33,124 nucleotides of DNA from Legionellales bacterium (GCA_023266435.1 JAHFQF010000003.1:1-33124); one strand, 5' to 3'; shown: positions 16,849 through 25,160, counted from the first letter of the stretch. A program made the numbers and translations. The notes: generated by a model not told the origin, from the sequence alone.

Positions 16849-17465
16849 TTCGCCTCCTCCGCTTGCATGTTGTACCTATAAGTTTTCGCAGTAATATGCA
16901 TACTTAAAAGCGGGTCAATCAAATCCACCATCGCTGTTTTGCCATTGCCTTTGTCATTGGCAAGCTGAATATAAAAATCATGCAAAGTCACAATGCGCGA
17001 TAGAGATGCCACATTGCTCACAAAATTTGAGAGCTCATGATACGTACCAATGACCTCAATCTCGATCGGCAATTCCACATAAAAGTCAATTTGCTTTTCT
17101 GGCATCAAGCGCATTGCACGAATCTCTAAACCAGCCGCAATGCCTTGCTGAGAAATGTCTTCTACTAACCCGGGCACTTCACTTTCTTCAGGTAAGAGCA
17201 AGAGCAGCTCTCCTAATGACTGATGCATTTTCTGCATCTGCTCTTGATATTGCTTGAGACTCACTGCCTTAGCTTGTTTTTTTTCAAAATCTTTTTTTAA
17301 TGATTCCATCTCTGTCTGCAAAGAAGTCAGCTCTTCTTGTTGTGGCAGAAAATCAAACCAGAAACCCACTATCAATAAAAATACCATCAAAACAGTGGCA
17401 GCAGTAAGCTTAACAGACGTAGGCCAAGTTCCATATTCTTCAAAATTCAACTCATTGAGTTTCAT
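16845..17465 (-). CDS. pilO: Type IV pilus alignment protein PilO
   Basis: A 206-residue inner-membrane protein that pairs with PilN in the alignment subcomplex. There is a short cytoplasmic tail, a membrane segment at about 20-40, then a coiled coil (about 45-90) rich in Glu, Gln and Lys, and a periplasmic ferredoxin-like domain containing LPEESEVPGLVEDISQQG and YHELSNFVSNVASLSRIV. These follow the family order and length. It overlaps pilN and pilP by 4 bp each, so the genes are tightly coupled. Confidence 0.94.
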   Translation of the reverse strand: MKLNELNFEEYGTWPTSVKLTAATVLMVFLLIVGFWFDFLPQQEELTSLQTEMESLKKDFEKKQAKAVSLKQYQEQMQKMHQSLGELLLLLPEESEVPGLVEDISQQGIAAGLEIRAMRLMPEKQIDFYVELPIEIEVIGTYHELSNFVSNVASLSRIVTLHDFYIQLANDKGNGKTAMVDLIDPLLSMHITAKTYRYNMQAEEAK

Positions 17466-18058
17466 GGCGTCACTTCTCCCTCTTCCGCCTCTGGGAGATC
17501 AGCATGTACTTTGGCGGAGACTGTATACAAAGAAGACAGGTCAAAAGCAATCATGCGTACATTATTGACCATGTCAGCACGAATATTACTCAGATTAGGA
17601 CTCACAAATCCAGAATGCGATTTCATGTTACGCATTAACTTGGAAACTTGAGAATTAGAGGCAGAGAATCCTTTCATAAACACATTTTCACCTTGTCGCG
17701 TGATGGATGAAAAATGGGTACCAGACGGCACAACAATCACAATGTCATTAAATAAGTGCACAATCTCTGGTCTGTTTTTCTGCAACGATTGAATCACTTC
17801 AATCCGCGCAATGAGCTGCTCTTTTTCTTTTTCCAGTTGATCAATGTCTTTAATTTTACTTTCTAAGTTTTTAATTTCATGTTTTAAGGTATCATTTAAG
17901 CCCCGTTGATTTTTATACAGGGTGCTCATGAAAAAATGGCAAGACCCTAAAATTAAAACCGCAATCAGCGCTGCGATCCCCAATAAGGTTTGAAATTCTT
18001 TTTTCAACTGTCCGCGCCGTGCTTCGCGCCAAGGTAACAGATTGATCTTTATTGTCAT
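17462..18058 (-). CDS. pilN: Type IV pilus alignment protein PilN
   Basis: A 198-residue inner-membrane protein. Its N-terminus, MTIKINLLPWREARR, holds the INLLPWR motif that docks into the groove of PilM. One membrane segment follows at about 22-42, then a coiled coil (about 45-95) and a periplasmic domain with GTHFSSITRQGENVFMKGF. The start at 18058 gives the conserved N-terminus and a 4-bp overlap with pilM; an in-frame start 30 bases upstream would break that pattern. Confidence 0.95.
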   Translation of the reverse strand: MTIKINLLPWREARRGQLKKEFQTLLGIAALIAVLILGSCHFFMSTLYKNQRGLNDTLKHEIKNLESKIKDIDQLEKEKEQLIARIEVIQSLQKNRPEIVHLFNDIVIVVPSGTHFSSITRQGENVFMKGFSASNSQVSKLMRNMKSHSGFVSPNLSNIRADMVNNVRMIAFDLSSLYTVSAKVHADLPEAEEGEVTP

Positions 18059-19107
18059 CCGGTGAAACTCCTTAAAGCCAACCCGCACGCCGCTGTTAAC
18101 GACGAGGCGTAGGCCTGCAAGGTTTCTTCGCTGATTTGCTTGCTGATTTTCATTTTTGAAAAAGGATGAATCAAGGCTACAGGCAGATGTAATTCCGCTT
18201 CAATCACTTCGGTGAGTCCGATGATGTTAGAGGAACCGCCTGCCAATAATATCTGCTGAATGTCTCGATGTTCCCCTGAAGAATAATAAAATTGCAAAGA
18301 TCGCGCGATCTGTTGCGCAATGGTCTGCATAAAGGGCGTTAAAATTTCTTGGTGATAATCTGCTGGTAGATCGTTGGCTCGCTTTTTCTTTTCTGCTTCT
18401 TCAAAGCTCAAACTATACTGTGCTTGAATCTCTTCCGTCAGCTGCTTGCCACCAAATAACTGCTCTCGCGTATAAGTTGTACGTCCATTCGCAAGCACAT
18501 TTAAAGTAGTGACTAAATTACCCACATTGACGACGGCAACCACCTTGTCAGGATATTGGTCATGGAGCAGGGCATGATATCCCCTTTCAATAGCATACGT
18601 TTCGACATCAATATACATTGGGGTTAAGCCTGCCAATTCTACTGCAGTTTTGTATTTGTCCACCAACTCAGATCGCGCTACTGCTAAGAGTACTTCTACT
18701 TTATTAGGCTGATTGGCAATGGGTCCAACCACATCGTAATCTAAGGCTACCTCAGAGAGCGGAAAAGGAATGTATTGATCGGCCACACTTTCAATATGTA
18801 TTTCTTGCTCATACTCTGTGAGACCAGCATTCATCTCGATGACTTTCGTAATCACCGCTGATCCACTGATGGCAATGGCTACTTGGCTGTTATCCAGCTT
18901 TAATCTGCTGACCAAGTTCTTAATATGACGCGCCATTTCTTCAACATTTTGAATTTCATGTTCTTGGACCAAATTGGGAGGCAAGGGCTCATAACCTAAG
19001 ACATCTAGCTGATAGGCATGCTCTAATTTAGAGAGTTTGACCACCTTAATGCTGGTCCCACTGATGTCCATCCCGATTACTTTGGGTAGTGCCCGCTTGA
19101 ATATCAT
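18055..19107 (-). CDS. pilM: Type IV pilus actin-like ATPase PilM
   Basis: A 350-residue cytoplasmic, FtsA/actin-like protein that binds the PilN tail and connects the inner-membrane platform to the motor. IGMDISGTSIKVVKLS near the N-terminus is the first phosphate loop. VVAVVNVGNLVTTLNVL and ILLAGGSSNIIGLTEVI are the second phosphate and adenosine motifs. The ATG at 19107 has GGAAG about 8 bases upstream; alternative in-frame starts lie at 19122 (ATG) and 19137 (GTG). It opens the minus-strand run and is divergent from mrcA, an arrangement common in gammaproteobacteria. Confidence 0.94.
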   Translation of the reverse strand: MIFKRALPKVIGMDISGTSIKVVKLSKLEHAYQLDVLGYEPLPPNLVQEHEIQNVEEMARHIKNLVSRLKLDNSQVAIAISGSAVITKVIEMNAGLTEYEQEIHIESVADQYIPFPLSEVALDYDVVGPIANQPNKVEVLLAVARSELVDKYKTAVELAGLTPMYIDVETYAIERGYHALLHDQYPDKVVAVVNVGNLVTTLNVLANGRTTYTREQLFGGKQLTEEIQAQYSLSFEEAEKKKRANDLPADYHQEILTPFMQTIAQQIARSLQFYYSSGEHRDIQQILLAGGSSNIIGLTEVIEAELHLPVALIHPFSKMKISKQISEETLQAYASSLTAACGLALRSFTG

Positions 19108-19153
19108 GTTTAATGCTTCCATTCTATGCTGCAACACACCATTCCTGAGGGGG

Positions 19154-19199
19154 CTCTATAGAGGGTGGTGGGCATTCTACTTTAATATTAGTATTAAAG
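19154..19199. promoter_or_regulatory. Palindromes in the pilM-mrcA divergent control region
   Basis: CTCTATAGAG (19154-19163) is a 10-bp perfect palindrome. CTTTAATA (19180-19187) and TATTAAAG (19192-19199) are exact reverse complements with a TTAG spacer. Both lie between pilM and mrcA and could be operators for the pilus operon, for mrcA, or for both. Confidence 0.4.
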
Positions 19200-19232
19200 A
19201 TAACTTGTGCAAGTCCACTCAATGCAAATAAG

Positions 19233-19261
19233 TTGAAACTCTCGCTGTAAAAACGTATATA
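19233..19261 (+). promoter_or_regulatory. Putative mrcA promoter
   Basis: TTGAAA (19233-19238) and TATATA (19256-19261) are 17 bases apart. Transcription would start near 19268, 32 bases before the ATG at 19300 and only 8 before the ATG at 19276. Confidence 0.5.
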
Positions 19262-19299
19262 CTTTTGACTTTAAAATGATCAGTTGGCACAATTTTGGT

Positions 19300-21651
19300 A
19301 TGACGAACCACACTTTTAGATCTTTTTTTCGTAGCTGCGTAACAGCAGGACTTACAATTTTCGGCATTGTAGCAATTTTTTCTGTTATTGTTTATCAACA
19401 ATTGCCCTCTGTCGAAACACTCGTCGATGTCAATCTTCAAGTTCCTCTTAAAATTTATACCGCTGATGGCAAACTCATTGCAGAATACGGCGAAAAACGT
19501 AGAACACCCATCTCCATTGATACCGTACCTAAGCAATTGGTTTTTGCAATTTTAGCCACGGAAGACAGACGTTTTTTTGATCATCATGGTGTCGATTTTC
19601 GAGGCCTACTACGTGCTACCTATGTGCTCGTTTCTCGAGGAGAGAAACAACAAGGTGGTAGCACGATCACCATGCAGGTTGCCAGAAACTTTTTTCTCTC
19701 ACGCCAAAAAACATTTACCCGTAAATTCCAAGAAATCTTACTCGCTGTCAAAATTGAGCGAGAATTAAGCAAAAATCAAATTTTAGAACTCTATCTCAAT
19801 AAAATTTATTTCGGTAAACGCGCCTACGGGGTGGAGGCTGCAGCAGAAGTCTACTATGGCAAGTCCGTGACTGGTTTAGATTTGGCACAAATGGCCATGT
19901 TAGCAGGCCTCCCGCAGGCACCCTCATTCATCAATCCATTAAACAATCCTGAAGCCGCACTCAAACGCCGTGCTCATGTACTAGGTCGCATGTTGCATTA
20001 TGGATTCATCGAGCAAGCACAATACGATCAAGCCATCGTGCAACCTTTGTCTGCCGAATATCATGGTCGTAACGTTGAGTTCGACGCCCCTTATGCTGCT
20101 GAGTGGGTAAGACAACTCTTAGTCAAATATTATGGTGAAGAAGTCTATACCTCCGGTTTCGATGTCTATACCACCATTGATTCTCGTTATCAACGTTTTG
20201 CTAAAGACACAGTGCAGCAGTCTTTACTCAGCTATGATAAACGACACGGTTATCGTGGCCCGCTGTCTAAGGTGAACGTACCAGAGAACATCACGCCTGA
20301 AGTAGCTGCCTCTTTTGTGAAGACGTTACAGTCAACGCCTAAGAGTGGCCCACTCATTCCAGCTTTGATCTTAGGGCTGGACGAAGAAAAAGCGGCTGTC
20401 TTTGTGCAACCCGGCAAATTAATCACGCTACCAGTGAATGCTTTAGCGTGGGCCAGACGTGAAGGCGCTCTGACACTCACCGTAGGTAATGTCATTTATC
20501 TAGAGCCTAAAGGAGACGGTTGGCAGTTATCTCAAATCCCACAAGTTGGTGGTGCGCTGGTTAGTCTCGATCCCCATACGGGCGGCGTGCTTGCACTAGT
20601 CGGTGGCTTTGACTTCTACCAAAGTAAATTTAACCGTGTCACCCAAGCACAAAGACAACCAGGTTCAAATTTTAAACCCGTCCTCTATGCGGCCGCACTA
20701 GAGAATGGTTTCACTGCAGCAAGCATCATGAATGATGCGCCCATTGTTTTTAAAGATCCGACTTTAGAAGGCTTTTGGCGCCCCCAAAATAGCACCAAAG
20801 ATTTTTATGGACCTACACGGCTGCGCGTAGGTCTTGCACACTCTCGTAATTTAGTGTCAATTCGTTTGTTACAAAACTTAGGAATCAAGCCTGCTGTTGA
20901 AATCGCAGGCAAGTTTGGTTTTGACACCGAAACCCTACCACAAAGCCTGTCTTTGGCATTAGGGTCGCTTGTGGCCACCCCCTTACAAGTTGTTAGCAGC
21001 TATGCTGTCTTTGCAAATGGCGGATATCGTGTAGAGCCTTACATCATTCATCACATTGAAGATGTGAACGGCAATATTCTGTACGATTGCAATCCTAAAG
21101 TTGCTTGCCAAGATTGCGAAGCGCTCAGCAATGCACTGGATGCACCAGACTACGCGAAACCATTGGTAGCAGAGCGCATTTTATCTCCCCAAACAGCGTA
21201 CATTATGCATTCCATGTTAAAAGACGTAATTACACAAGGAACTGGTAAACAAGCGATGCAACTGGGTCGTAAAGATCTGGCTGGTAAAACAGGAACCACC
21301 AATGATCAATTTGATGCCTGGTTTAGTGGTTACCACGCAGATATTGTCACCACGACTTGGATGGGATTTGATGAGCCAAAATCCTTACATGAGTATGCTG
21401 CACAAACAGCGCTCCCGCTTTGGATGAGCTATATGTCTCAAGTACTGAAAAATAAACCTGAACGCAACTTTCCTGTCCCTGATGGCATTGTGACTGTGCG
21501 CATTGATCCGGATACTGGTCTACTGGCCGATCCTAAGCAAACCAATGCAATTTTTGAGATCTTCGCCAAAGGCACAGAGCCTACCACCTTTGCTAAAAAA
21601 CATACTGCAGAGGACGAGGACAAAGAAACCTCGATTGAGTCATTGTATTAA
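19300..21651 (+). CDS. mrcA: Penicillin-binding protein 1A, bifunctional
   Basis: A 783-residue class A PBP that polymerises and cross-links peptidoglycan from the inner membrane. There is one membrane anchor at about 12-33. The glycosyltransferase domain has ATEDRRFFDHHGVD with the catalytic Glu, then QGGSTITMQVARN. The transpeptidase domain has GSNFK (SxxK; nucleophile Ser456), SRN at 515-517 and KTGT at 663-666. An OB-like insertion of about 100 residues separates the domains, as in PBP1A. I chose the ATG at 19300 from the promoter position; 19276 adds 8 residues, and neither start has a good Shine-Dalgarno sequence. Family A repeat copy 2 follows the stop. Confidence 0.96.
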   Translation: MTNHTFRSFFRSCVTAGLTIFGIVAIFSVIVYQQLPSVETLVDVNLQVPLKIYTADGKLIAEYGEKRRTPISIDTVPKQLVFAILATEDRRFFDHHGVDFRGLLRATYVLVSRGEKQQGGSTITMQVARNFFLSRQKTFTRKFQEILLAVKIERELSKNQILELYLNKIYFGKRAYGVEAAAEVYYGKSVTGLDLAQMAMLAGLPQAPSFINPLNNPEAALKRRAHVLGRMLHYGFIEQAQYDQAIVQPLSAEYHGRNVEFDAPYAAEWVRQLLVKYYGEEVYTSGFDVYTTIDSRYQRFAKDTVQQSLLSYDKRHGYRGPLSKVNVPENITPEVAASFVKTLQSTPKSGPLIPALILGLDEEKAAVFVQPGKLITLPVNALAWARREGALTLTVGNVIYLEPKGDGWQLSQIPQVGGALVSLDPHTGGVLALVGGFDFYQSKFNRVTQAQRQPGSNFKPVLYAAALENGFTAASIMNDAPIVFKDPTLEGFWRPQNSTKDFYGPTRLRVGLAHSRNLVSIRLLQNLGIKPAVEIAGKFGFDTETLPQSLSLALGSLVATPLQVVSSYAVFANGGYRVEPYIIHHIEDVNGNILYDCNPKVACQDCEALSNALDAPDYAKPLVAERILSPQTAYIMHSMLKDVITQGTGKQAMQLGRKDLAGKTGTTNDQFDAWFSGYHADIVTTTWMGFDEPKSLHEYAAQTALPLWMSYMSQVLKNKPERNFPVPDGIVTVRIDPDTGLLADPKQTNAIFEIFAKGTEPTTFAKKHTAEDEDKETSIESLY

Positions 21652-21703
21652 TGCGTGAGGGGAAAAAGAAAAAAGCCATAGGTAGTGTGTGTATCACAAC
21701 CTG

Positions 21704-21836
21704 CCTTCGCTACTTCCTGGGCAAAAGCAGCCAGTCTCAAATCCTCTCTCCGATGATGTGAGGAGAGAAGCGAAGGTAGGGTGAGGGCGGCTGAGCTGCA
21801 AGCTCAGTCACGCAAAGATCCTCGGGTCTGCTTAAT
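21704..21836 (+). repeat. Dispersed intergenic repeat, family A, copy 2
   Basis: This is the second copy of the repeat at 4364-4515, same orientation, between convergent mrcA and mdh. The 50 bases at 21783-21832 are about 90% identical to 4462-4511, and GCTACTTCC and GCAAAAGC recur to the left. The middle carries a local CCTCTCTCC...GGAGAGA inverted segment, so it can fold. No credible gene lies in 21652-21856. Confidence 0.75.
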
Positions 21837-21856
21837 TGAGGCCGTAGCTTATCTTT

Positions 21857-22810
21857 TTATAATTTCTCGTAGGCAGTATTTAATTCGATCACTGCATTGA
21901 TAGAGGTTTGCAAGTTGCTGCGTTCTTGTTCAGTCAAAGGGACTTCAATGATTTCTTCGATTCCTTCACTGCCGATGCGCGCAGGCACACCAACGAATAA
22001 AGGCTCTTTGACACCATACTGTCCTTTGGTTAACTTCACAGCACAAGGAAGGATTTTCTTTTTATCTTTGAGGTAACTTTCGGCCATTTCAATGGCTGAA
22101 GTTGCAGGCGCATAGAAAGCAGAGCCGGTTTTTAGCAACGCTACAATTTCTCCGCCCCCTTGACGAGTGCGTTGAACAATTTCATCTAGACGCGCACGGG
22201 TGATTTTACCCTGTGCAACTAAAGTTTCTAAGCTCACACCCGCAATGTTGCTCATGGCAGTCAGAGGCACCATGGTATCGCCATGTCCGCCTAAAACATA
22301 CGCTTGAACTTGCTGTACAGAGGTATTGAATTCCCAGGCGAGGAAAGTACGGAAACGTGCTGAATCTAGCACACCAGCCATACCACACATTTTATGATCG
22401 GGAGTCGAAGAGTAGTCTTGCAGAACGCGAACCATGATATCCAGCGGGTTGGTCACACAAATAACGAAAGAGTGTGGGCAGAACTCACGAATCCCCTCTC
22501 CAACGGACTTCATGACTTTTGCATTGATGCTTAATAAATCATCACGGCTCATGCCTGGCTTTCTAGGCACCCCCGCCGTGACAATCACAACATCTGCATC
22601 TCGAATATCTTGATAAGCATTGGTGCCCTTCACGGAGGCATCGAAGCCTTCTACAGGTGCACATTGTGCTAAATCTAAGGCTTTACCTTGGGGAACCCCT
22701 TCAGCAATATCAAAGAGCACCACATCCCCAAGCTGCTTTAAAAGCGCCAAATGCGCCAAAGTCCCACCGATATTCCCTGCGCCAATCAATGCAATTTTTG
22801 ACCGTGGCAT
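21857..22810 (-). CDS. mdh: Malate dehydrogenase, LDH-like type
   Basis: A 317-residue NAD-dependent dehydrogenase that interconverts malate and oxaloacetate in the TCA cycle. GAGNIGG near residue 11 is the dinucleotide-binding loop. The substrate loop PRKPGMSRDD has Arg in the specificity position (LDHs have Gln), so malate is favoured. VTNPLDIM and GGHGDTMVP with the catalytic His follow. The sequence is of the tetrameric, LDH-like class seen in alphaproteobacteria, and not of the enterobacterial dimeric class. The start at 22810 is preferred over 22822 because the upstream ATG overlaps the GGAG ribosome binding site. Confidence 0.94.
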   Translation of the reverse strand: MPRSKIALIGAGNIGGTLAHLALLKQLGDVVLFDIAEGVPQGKALDLAQCAPVEGFDASVKGTNAYQDIRDADVVIVTAGVPRKPGMSRDDLLSINAKVMKSVGEGIREFCPHSFVICVTNPLDIMVRVLQDYSSTPDHKMCGMAGVLDSARFRTFLAWEFNTSVQQVQAYVLGGHGDTMVPLTAMSNIAGVSLETLVAQGKITRARLDEIVQRTRQGGGEIVALLKTGSAFYAPATSAIEMAESYLKDKKKILPCAVKLTKGQYGVKEPLFVGVPARIGSEGIEEIIEVPLTEQERSNLQTSINAVIELNTAYEKL

Positions 22811-22875
22811 AGCACTCTCCATTCTATACGATAAAGACCTTGAAATATTAGCTCGACTCGTTGGGGAAGCGTATT

Positions 22876-23112
22876 TTATTTAGAGTCAGGAGCTGCTTGT
22901 TGAGCACCAGATGATTGATAACGTTTCATAAACTTATCAACACGACCAGCAGTATCCAACAGTTTATGCTTACCTGTGTAAAATGGATGGCATTCATTGC
23001 ATACGTCTACACGCAGCGTTGTTTGACCCATAGAGGAAGCTGTTGTGAATTCATTCCCACAAGCACAAGTGACAGTGAGAGGCTGATAGGGTGGGTGAAT
23101 GTTTTGTTGCAT
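22876..23112 (-). CDS. rpmE: 50S ribosomal protein L31 (bL31), zinc-binding type
   Basis: A 78-residue large-subunit ribosomal protein. The two zinc-binding pairs are visible: CAC (Cys16, Cys18) and CNEC (Cys37, Cys40) followed by HPFYTGK, so this is the zinc-containing (C+) form. After the core domain the tail is Ala/Gln-rich. The ATG at 23112 has AAGGA about 10 bases upstream; an in-frame extension to 23235 has no family similarity. It ends 65 bases before mdh. Confidence 0.95.
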   Translation of the reverse strand: MQQNIHPPYQPLTVTCACGNEFTTASSMGQTTLRVDVCNECHPFYTGKHKLLDTAGRVDKFMKRYQSSGAQQAAPDSK

Positions 23113-23204
23113 AGCCACGCAATCCTTACTAAATATTAAGCAAATAAAAAACTTTGGCAGATTGTAACCAAGTTCGCTAAAACTAGCAAGGCGCGTAGCA
23201 TGTT

Positions 23205-23432
23205 TTACCAGCTGCCTGGCTCCCCAGAAATCCAACCAGATAATTCCTGCGGGACTCTCATTTTATCTCTAGCATCCCAGTCTGGGTAGCCTGTGGTGTG
23301 ATTATTAACATCCAAGACCGCCTCTTCGGGGCATTCATAGGTCCCTAATGCATCATTGTTGATCCCTAAATAAAACCTATCGGTTTCATCGATGATCCAA
23401 ATTGTCCCAACTTGTGTATTAAAGTGCCACAT
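23205..23432 (-). CDS. Small acidic protein, uncharacterised
   Basis: A 75-residue protein from the ATG at 23432, which has a GGGGGGA ribosome binding site 5 bases upstream; a longer in-frame form to 23528 is less likely. It is rich in Trp, Asp and Tyr, with no signal peptide or membrane segment. The core, LGTYECPEEAVLDVNNHTTG followed by YPDWD, resembles a set of small proteobacterial proteins of unknown role with an LGxYxsPxxAxxDV...TGxxxWD pattern. That resemblance is from memory. It stands between rpmE (same strand) and a divergent gene for a small exported protein. Confidence 0.65.
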   Translation of the reverse strand: MWHFNTQVGTIWIIDETDRFYLGINNDALGTYECPEEAVLDVNNHTTGYPDWDARDKMRVPQELSGWISGEPGSW

Positions 23433-23623
23433 AGCATCCCCCCACATCCTTGTTTGATGGATATTGTAAGCCTTTTTACCAAAATTTTTTAGTTTATTAA
23501 CTAAGAATGGAAACAGTACCTTCCCCACCCCCTAATAAAAAAATATGATAGACTCTTTCTTCAGGCTAAAGAAAAGCCACTACTTTTTCAACTCTCTTGG
23601 CAGTGCAAAAAAGGATACTCAGT

Positions 23624-24010
23624 GTGCGTTATTGTCCTTTAGTATCATTGATGGTTTATTGTGTCAGCGGCACCTGCTTAGCAGACGTTGCCTCCTCTAC
23701 TTTGACTATTCCACTACCCTTGCCTAATCAAGTCATTGTAGAAGCACACGAAGAAGACGGACCCATAAATTACAATTTTGATGGGCAACCTGTCGATAAA
23801 CAAAGTGACAAAAACTGGTTTATCGCAGGGGGGTCACACTACACCATTGCTGAAGCCAAACAGAAGCAAGACTCTAAGCAAAGCCGCTGCCTCTATTATC
23901 AACAACTCCATCCGCAAGTCTTAGCGCTGTCCTCTGCGCCACCTGAAGACTACGCTTATCGTAATTTCGTACAAGCCGAAATTAAATTTTTCTGTGGCAC
24001 ATCTCAGTAG
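23624..24010 (+). CDS. Small exported protein, uncharacterised
   Basis: A 128-residue protein, probably from the GTG at 23624, which has AAGGA 8 bases upstream; an in-frame TTG at 23597 has no ribosome binding site. The N-terminus (PLVSLMVYCVSGTCLADVA) looks like a signal peptide with cleavage after the Ala-Asp-Val-Ala area, so the mature product is about 105 residues and periplasmic or secreted. It is Gln-rich and keeps two Cys (SRCLYYQ and KFFCGTS) that could form a disulfide. I do not recognise a family. It converges on the SGNH hydrolase gene with 6 bases between the stops. Confidence 0.65.
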   Translation: MRYCPLVSLMVYCVSGTCLADVASSTLTIPLPLPNQVIVEAHEEDGPINYNFDGQPVDKQSDKNWFIAGGSHYTIAEAKQKQDSKQSRCLYYQQLHPQVLALSSAPPEDYAYRNFVQAEIKFFCGTSQ

Positions 24011-24016
24011 CCCCTA

Positions 24017-25045
24017 TTACGATCGCTTTACACCTTTTAGCAGAGGCAACAAGTGTTGACTAATATACTCCGCCGCATATAACGATCCTTGGGCGGTATA
24101 ATGATAATGATCATAGATAAAATCAGGTTCAGCTGGAATATGCTGGGCTAAATCAATCATAGTCAGGTGGTTGTCTCTCGCTTTATTACGAATGATGTCA
24201 TTAAAATAATGATATAAGGTATCAGAACGATCCACACGATTGGCTTGTGTCATCAAGACCAGCTGGACACCATGAATCTTACAAATTTCTATGAACATTT
24301 GTAAGTTTTTTGAGAAAGCTTGAATGAGATCCGCTTCAGGTTTGGTCTGCATCTCAGCGGGATGAAACTCATAGCGTGTCAAGACTTCTCGGCTAGTTTG
24401 CACATGACTCTTACGGGAATGTGTATACCAATAGCTACCTTGAGTACGTAAAGCCACTAAATCATTCACATTATGCATCACCACCACAATACTAGGTTTC
24501 ATGGGCAATACTTTATTGATCAGAGCGTTCAGTGAATGCATGGATTCATTGGCTGAAACACCCCCATTATAAGTATTGATTTTTAATCCAGCGGCAGATT
24601 CTAATTGTCTACCCACTACATAGGGAAACCGCTTGTCTTCATCCACATACAAGCACTCGGTTGTCGAGCCGCCTAAAAAGACAATCTTATGATCAGGTGA
24701 GGCATGAATATCCGAAGGACCAATAAAACCATTACTATCAATGGCCAAACGATAATACTTGCGCTCTATGGTATTCGGTGCCACATGCGTCATATAGTCT
24801 CGACTAGGCCTTTCCAAGGTTTCTGTATTAGGCAGATACTCACGCAGCTTAATAAACCGCCCTACATTGCGATCTATAATAAGCGCAGCATGCTTTTCTA
24901 AAATCAGTTTTTTTAAACTTTTAGATTGGTATTCTGTGGCTGCATTGTTAAACAGCTTTAACGAGGCCAACCCATAGATCGCTAACAATAGCAGCCCATT
25001 AACCCCTATCAACGCAAGCTTAGGGTGTTTCTCAAAAAAACTCAT
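24017..25045 (-). CDS. Membrane-anchored SGNH/GDSL-family hydrolase
   Basis: A 342-residue protein with an N-terminal membrane anchor (about 10-30) and an SGNH hydrolase domain facing the periplasm. Block I is FLGGSTTE with nucleophile Ser127. Block II is NGGVSANES with Gly162, block III HNVNDL with Asn194 or Asn192, and block V DHYHYT with Asp312 and His315. These supply a complete Ser-Asp-His triad and oxyanion hole, so an esterase or O-acyl-modifying activity on a cell-envelope glycan or lipid is likely; the substrate is unknown. AGGA lies about 8 bases before the ATG. It follows the MATE-type gene on the same strand after 115 bases, which hold a repeat and a terminator. Confidence 0.85.
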   Translation of the reverse strand: MSFFEKHPKLALIGVNGLLLLAIYGLASLKLFNNAATEYQSKSLKKLILEKHAALIIDRNVGRFIKLREYLPNTETLERPSRDYMTHVAPNTIERKYYRLAIDSNGFIGPSDIHASPDHKIVFLGGSTTECLYVDEDKRFPYVVGRQLESAAGLKINTYNGGVSANESMHSLNALINKVLPMKPSIVVVMHNVNDLVALRTQGSYWYTHSRKSHVQTSREVLTRYEFHPAEMQTKPEADLIQAFSKNLQMFIEICKIHGVQLVLMTQANRVDRSDTLYHYFNDIIRNKARDNHLTMIDLAQHIPAEPDFIYDHYHYTAQGSLYAAEYISQHLLPLLKGVKRS

Positions 25046-25067
25046 GCCTATATCCTATTAAAACTCT

Positions 25068-25137
25068 AAAATTCCAATTCGGAGTTTTTAAAGCAGAGAA
25101 TTCCCGTCTGATGCAGCCAACCCGCATCTTGCTTTAC
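25068..25137 (-). repeat. Dispersed intergenic repeat, family B, copy 1
   Basis: Read on the minus strand, this 70-bp element begins GTAAAGCAAG and ends with a 28-base block that matches 22 of 28 positions of the element at 28749-28820. It folds strongly: GAGTTTTTA and AAGCA (25082-25095) pair with TGCTTT and TAAAAACTC (25130-25147), and GATGC (25110-25114) pairs with GCATC (25124-25128). It lies in the leader of the SGNH hydrolase gene. Confidence 0.6.
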
Positions 25138-25140
25138 TTA

Positions 25141-25160
25141 AAAACTCTGAGCTGGAGTTT
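25141..25160 (-). terminator. Probable terminator of the MATE-type gene
   Basis: On the minus strand AAACTC, a 7-base loop and GAGTTTTT form a hairpin with a short T tract directly after the stop codon at 25161. Confidence 0.55.
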
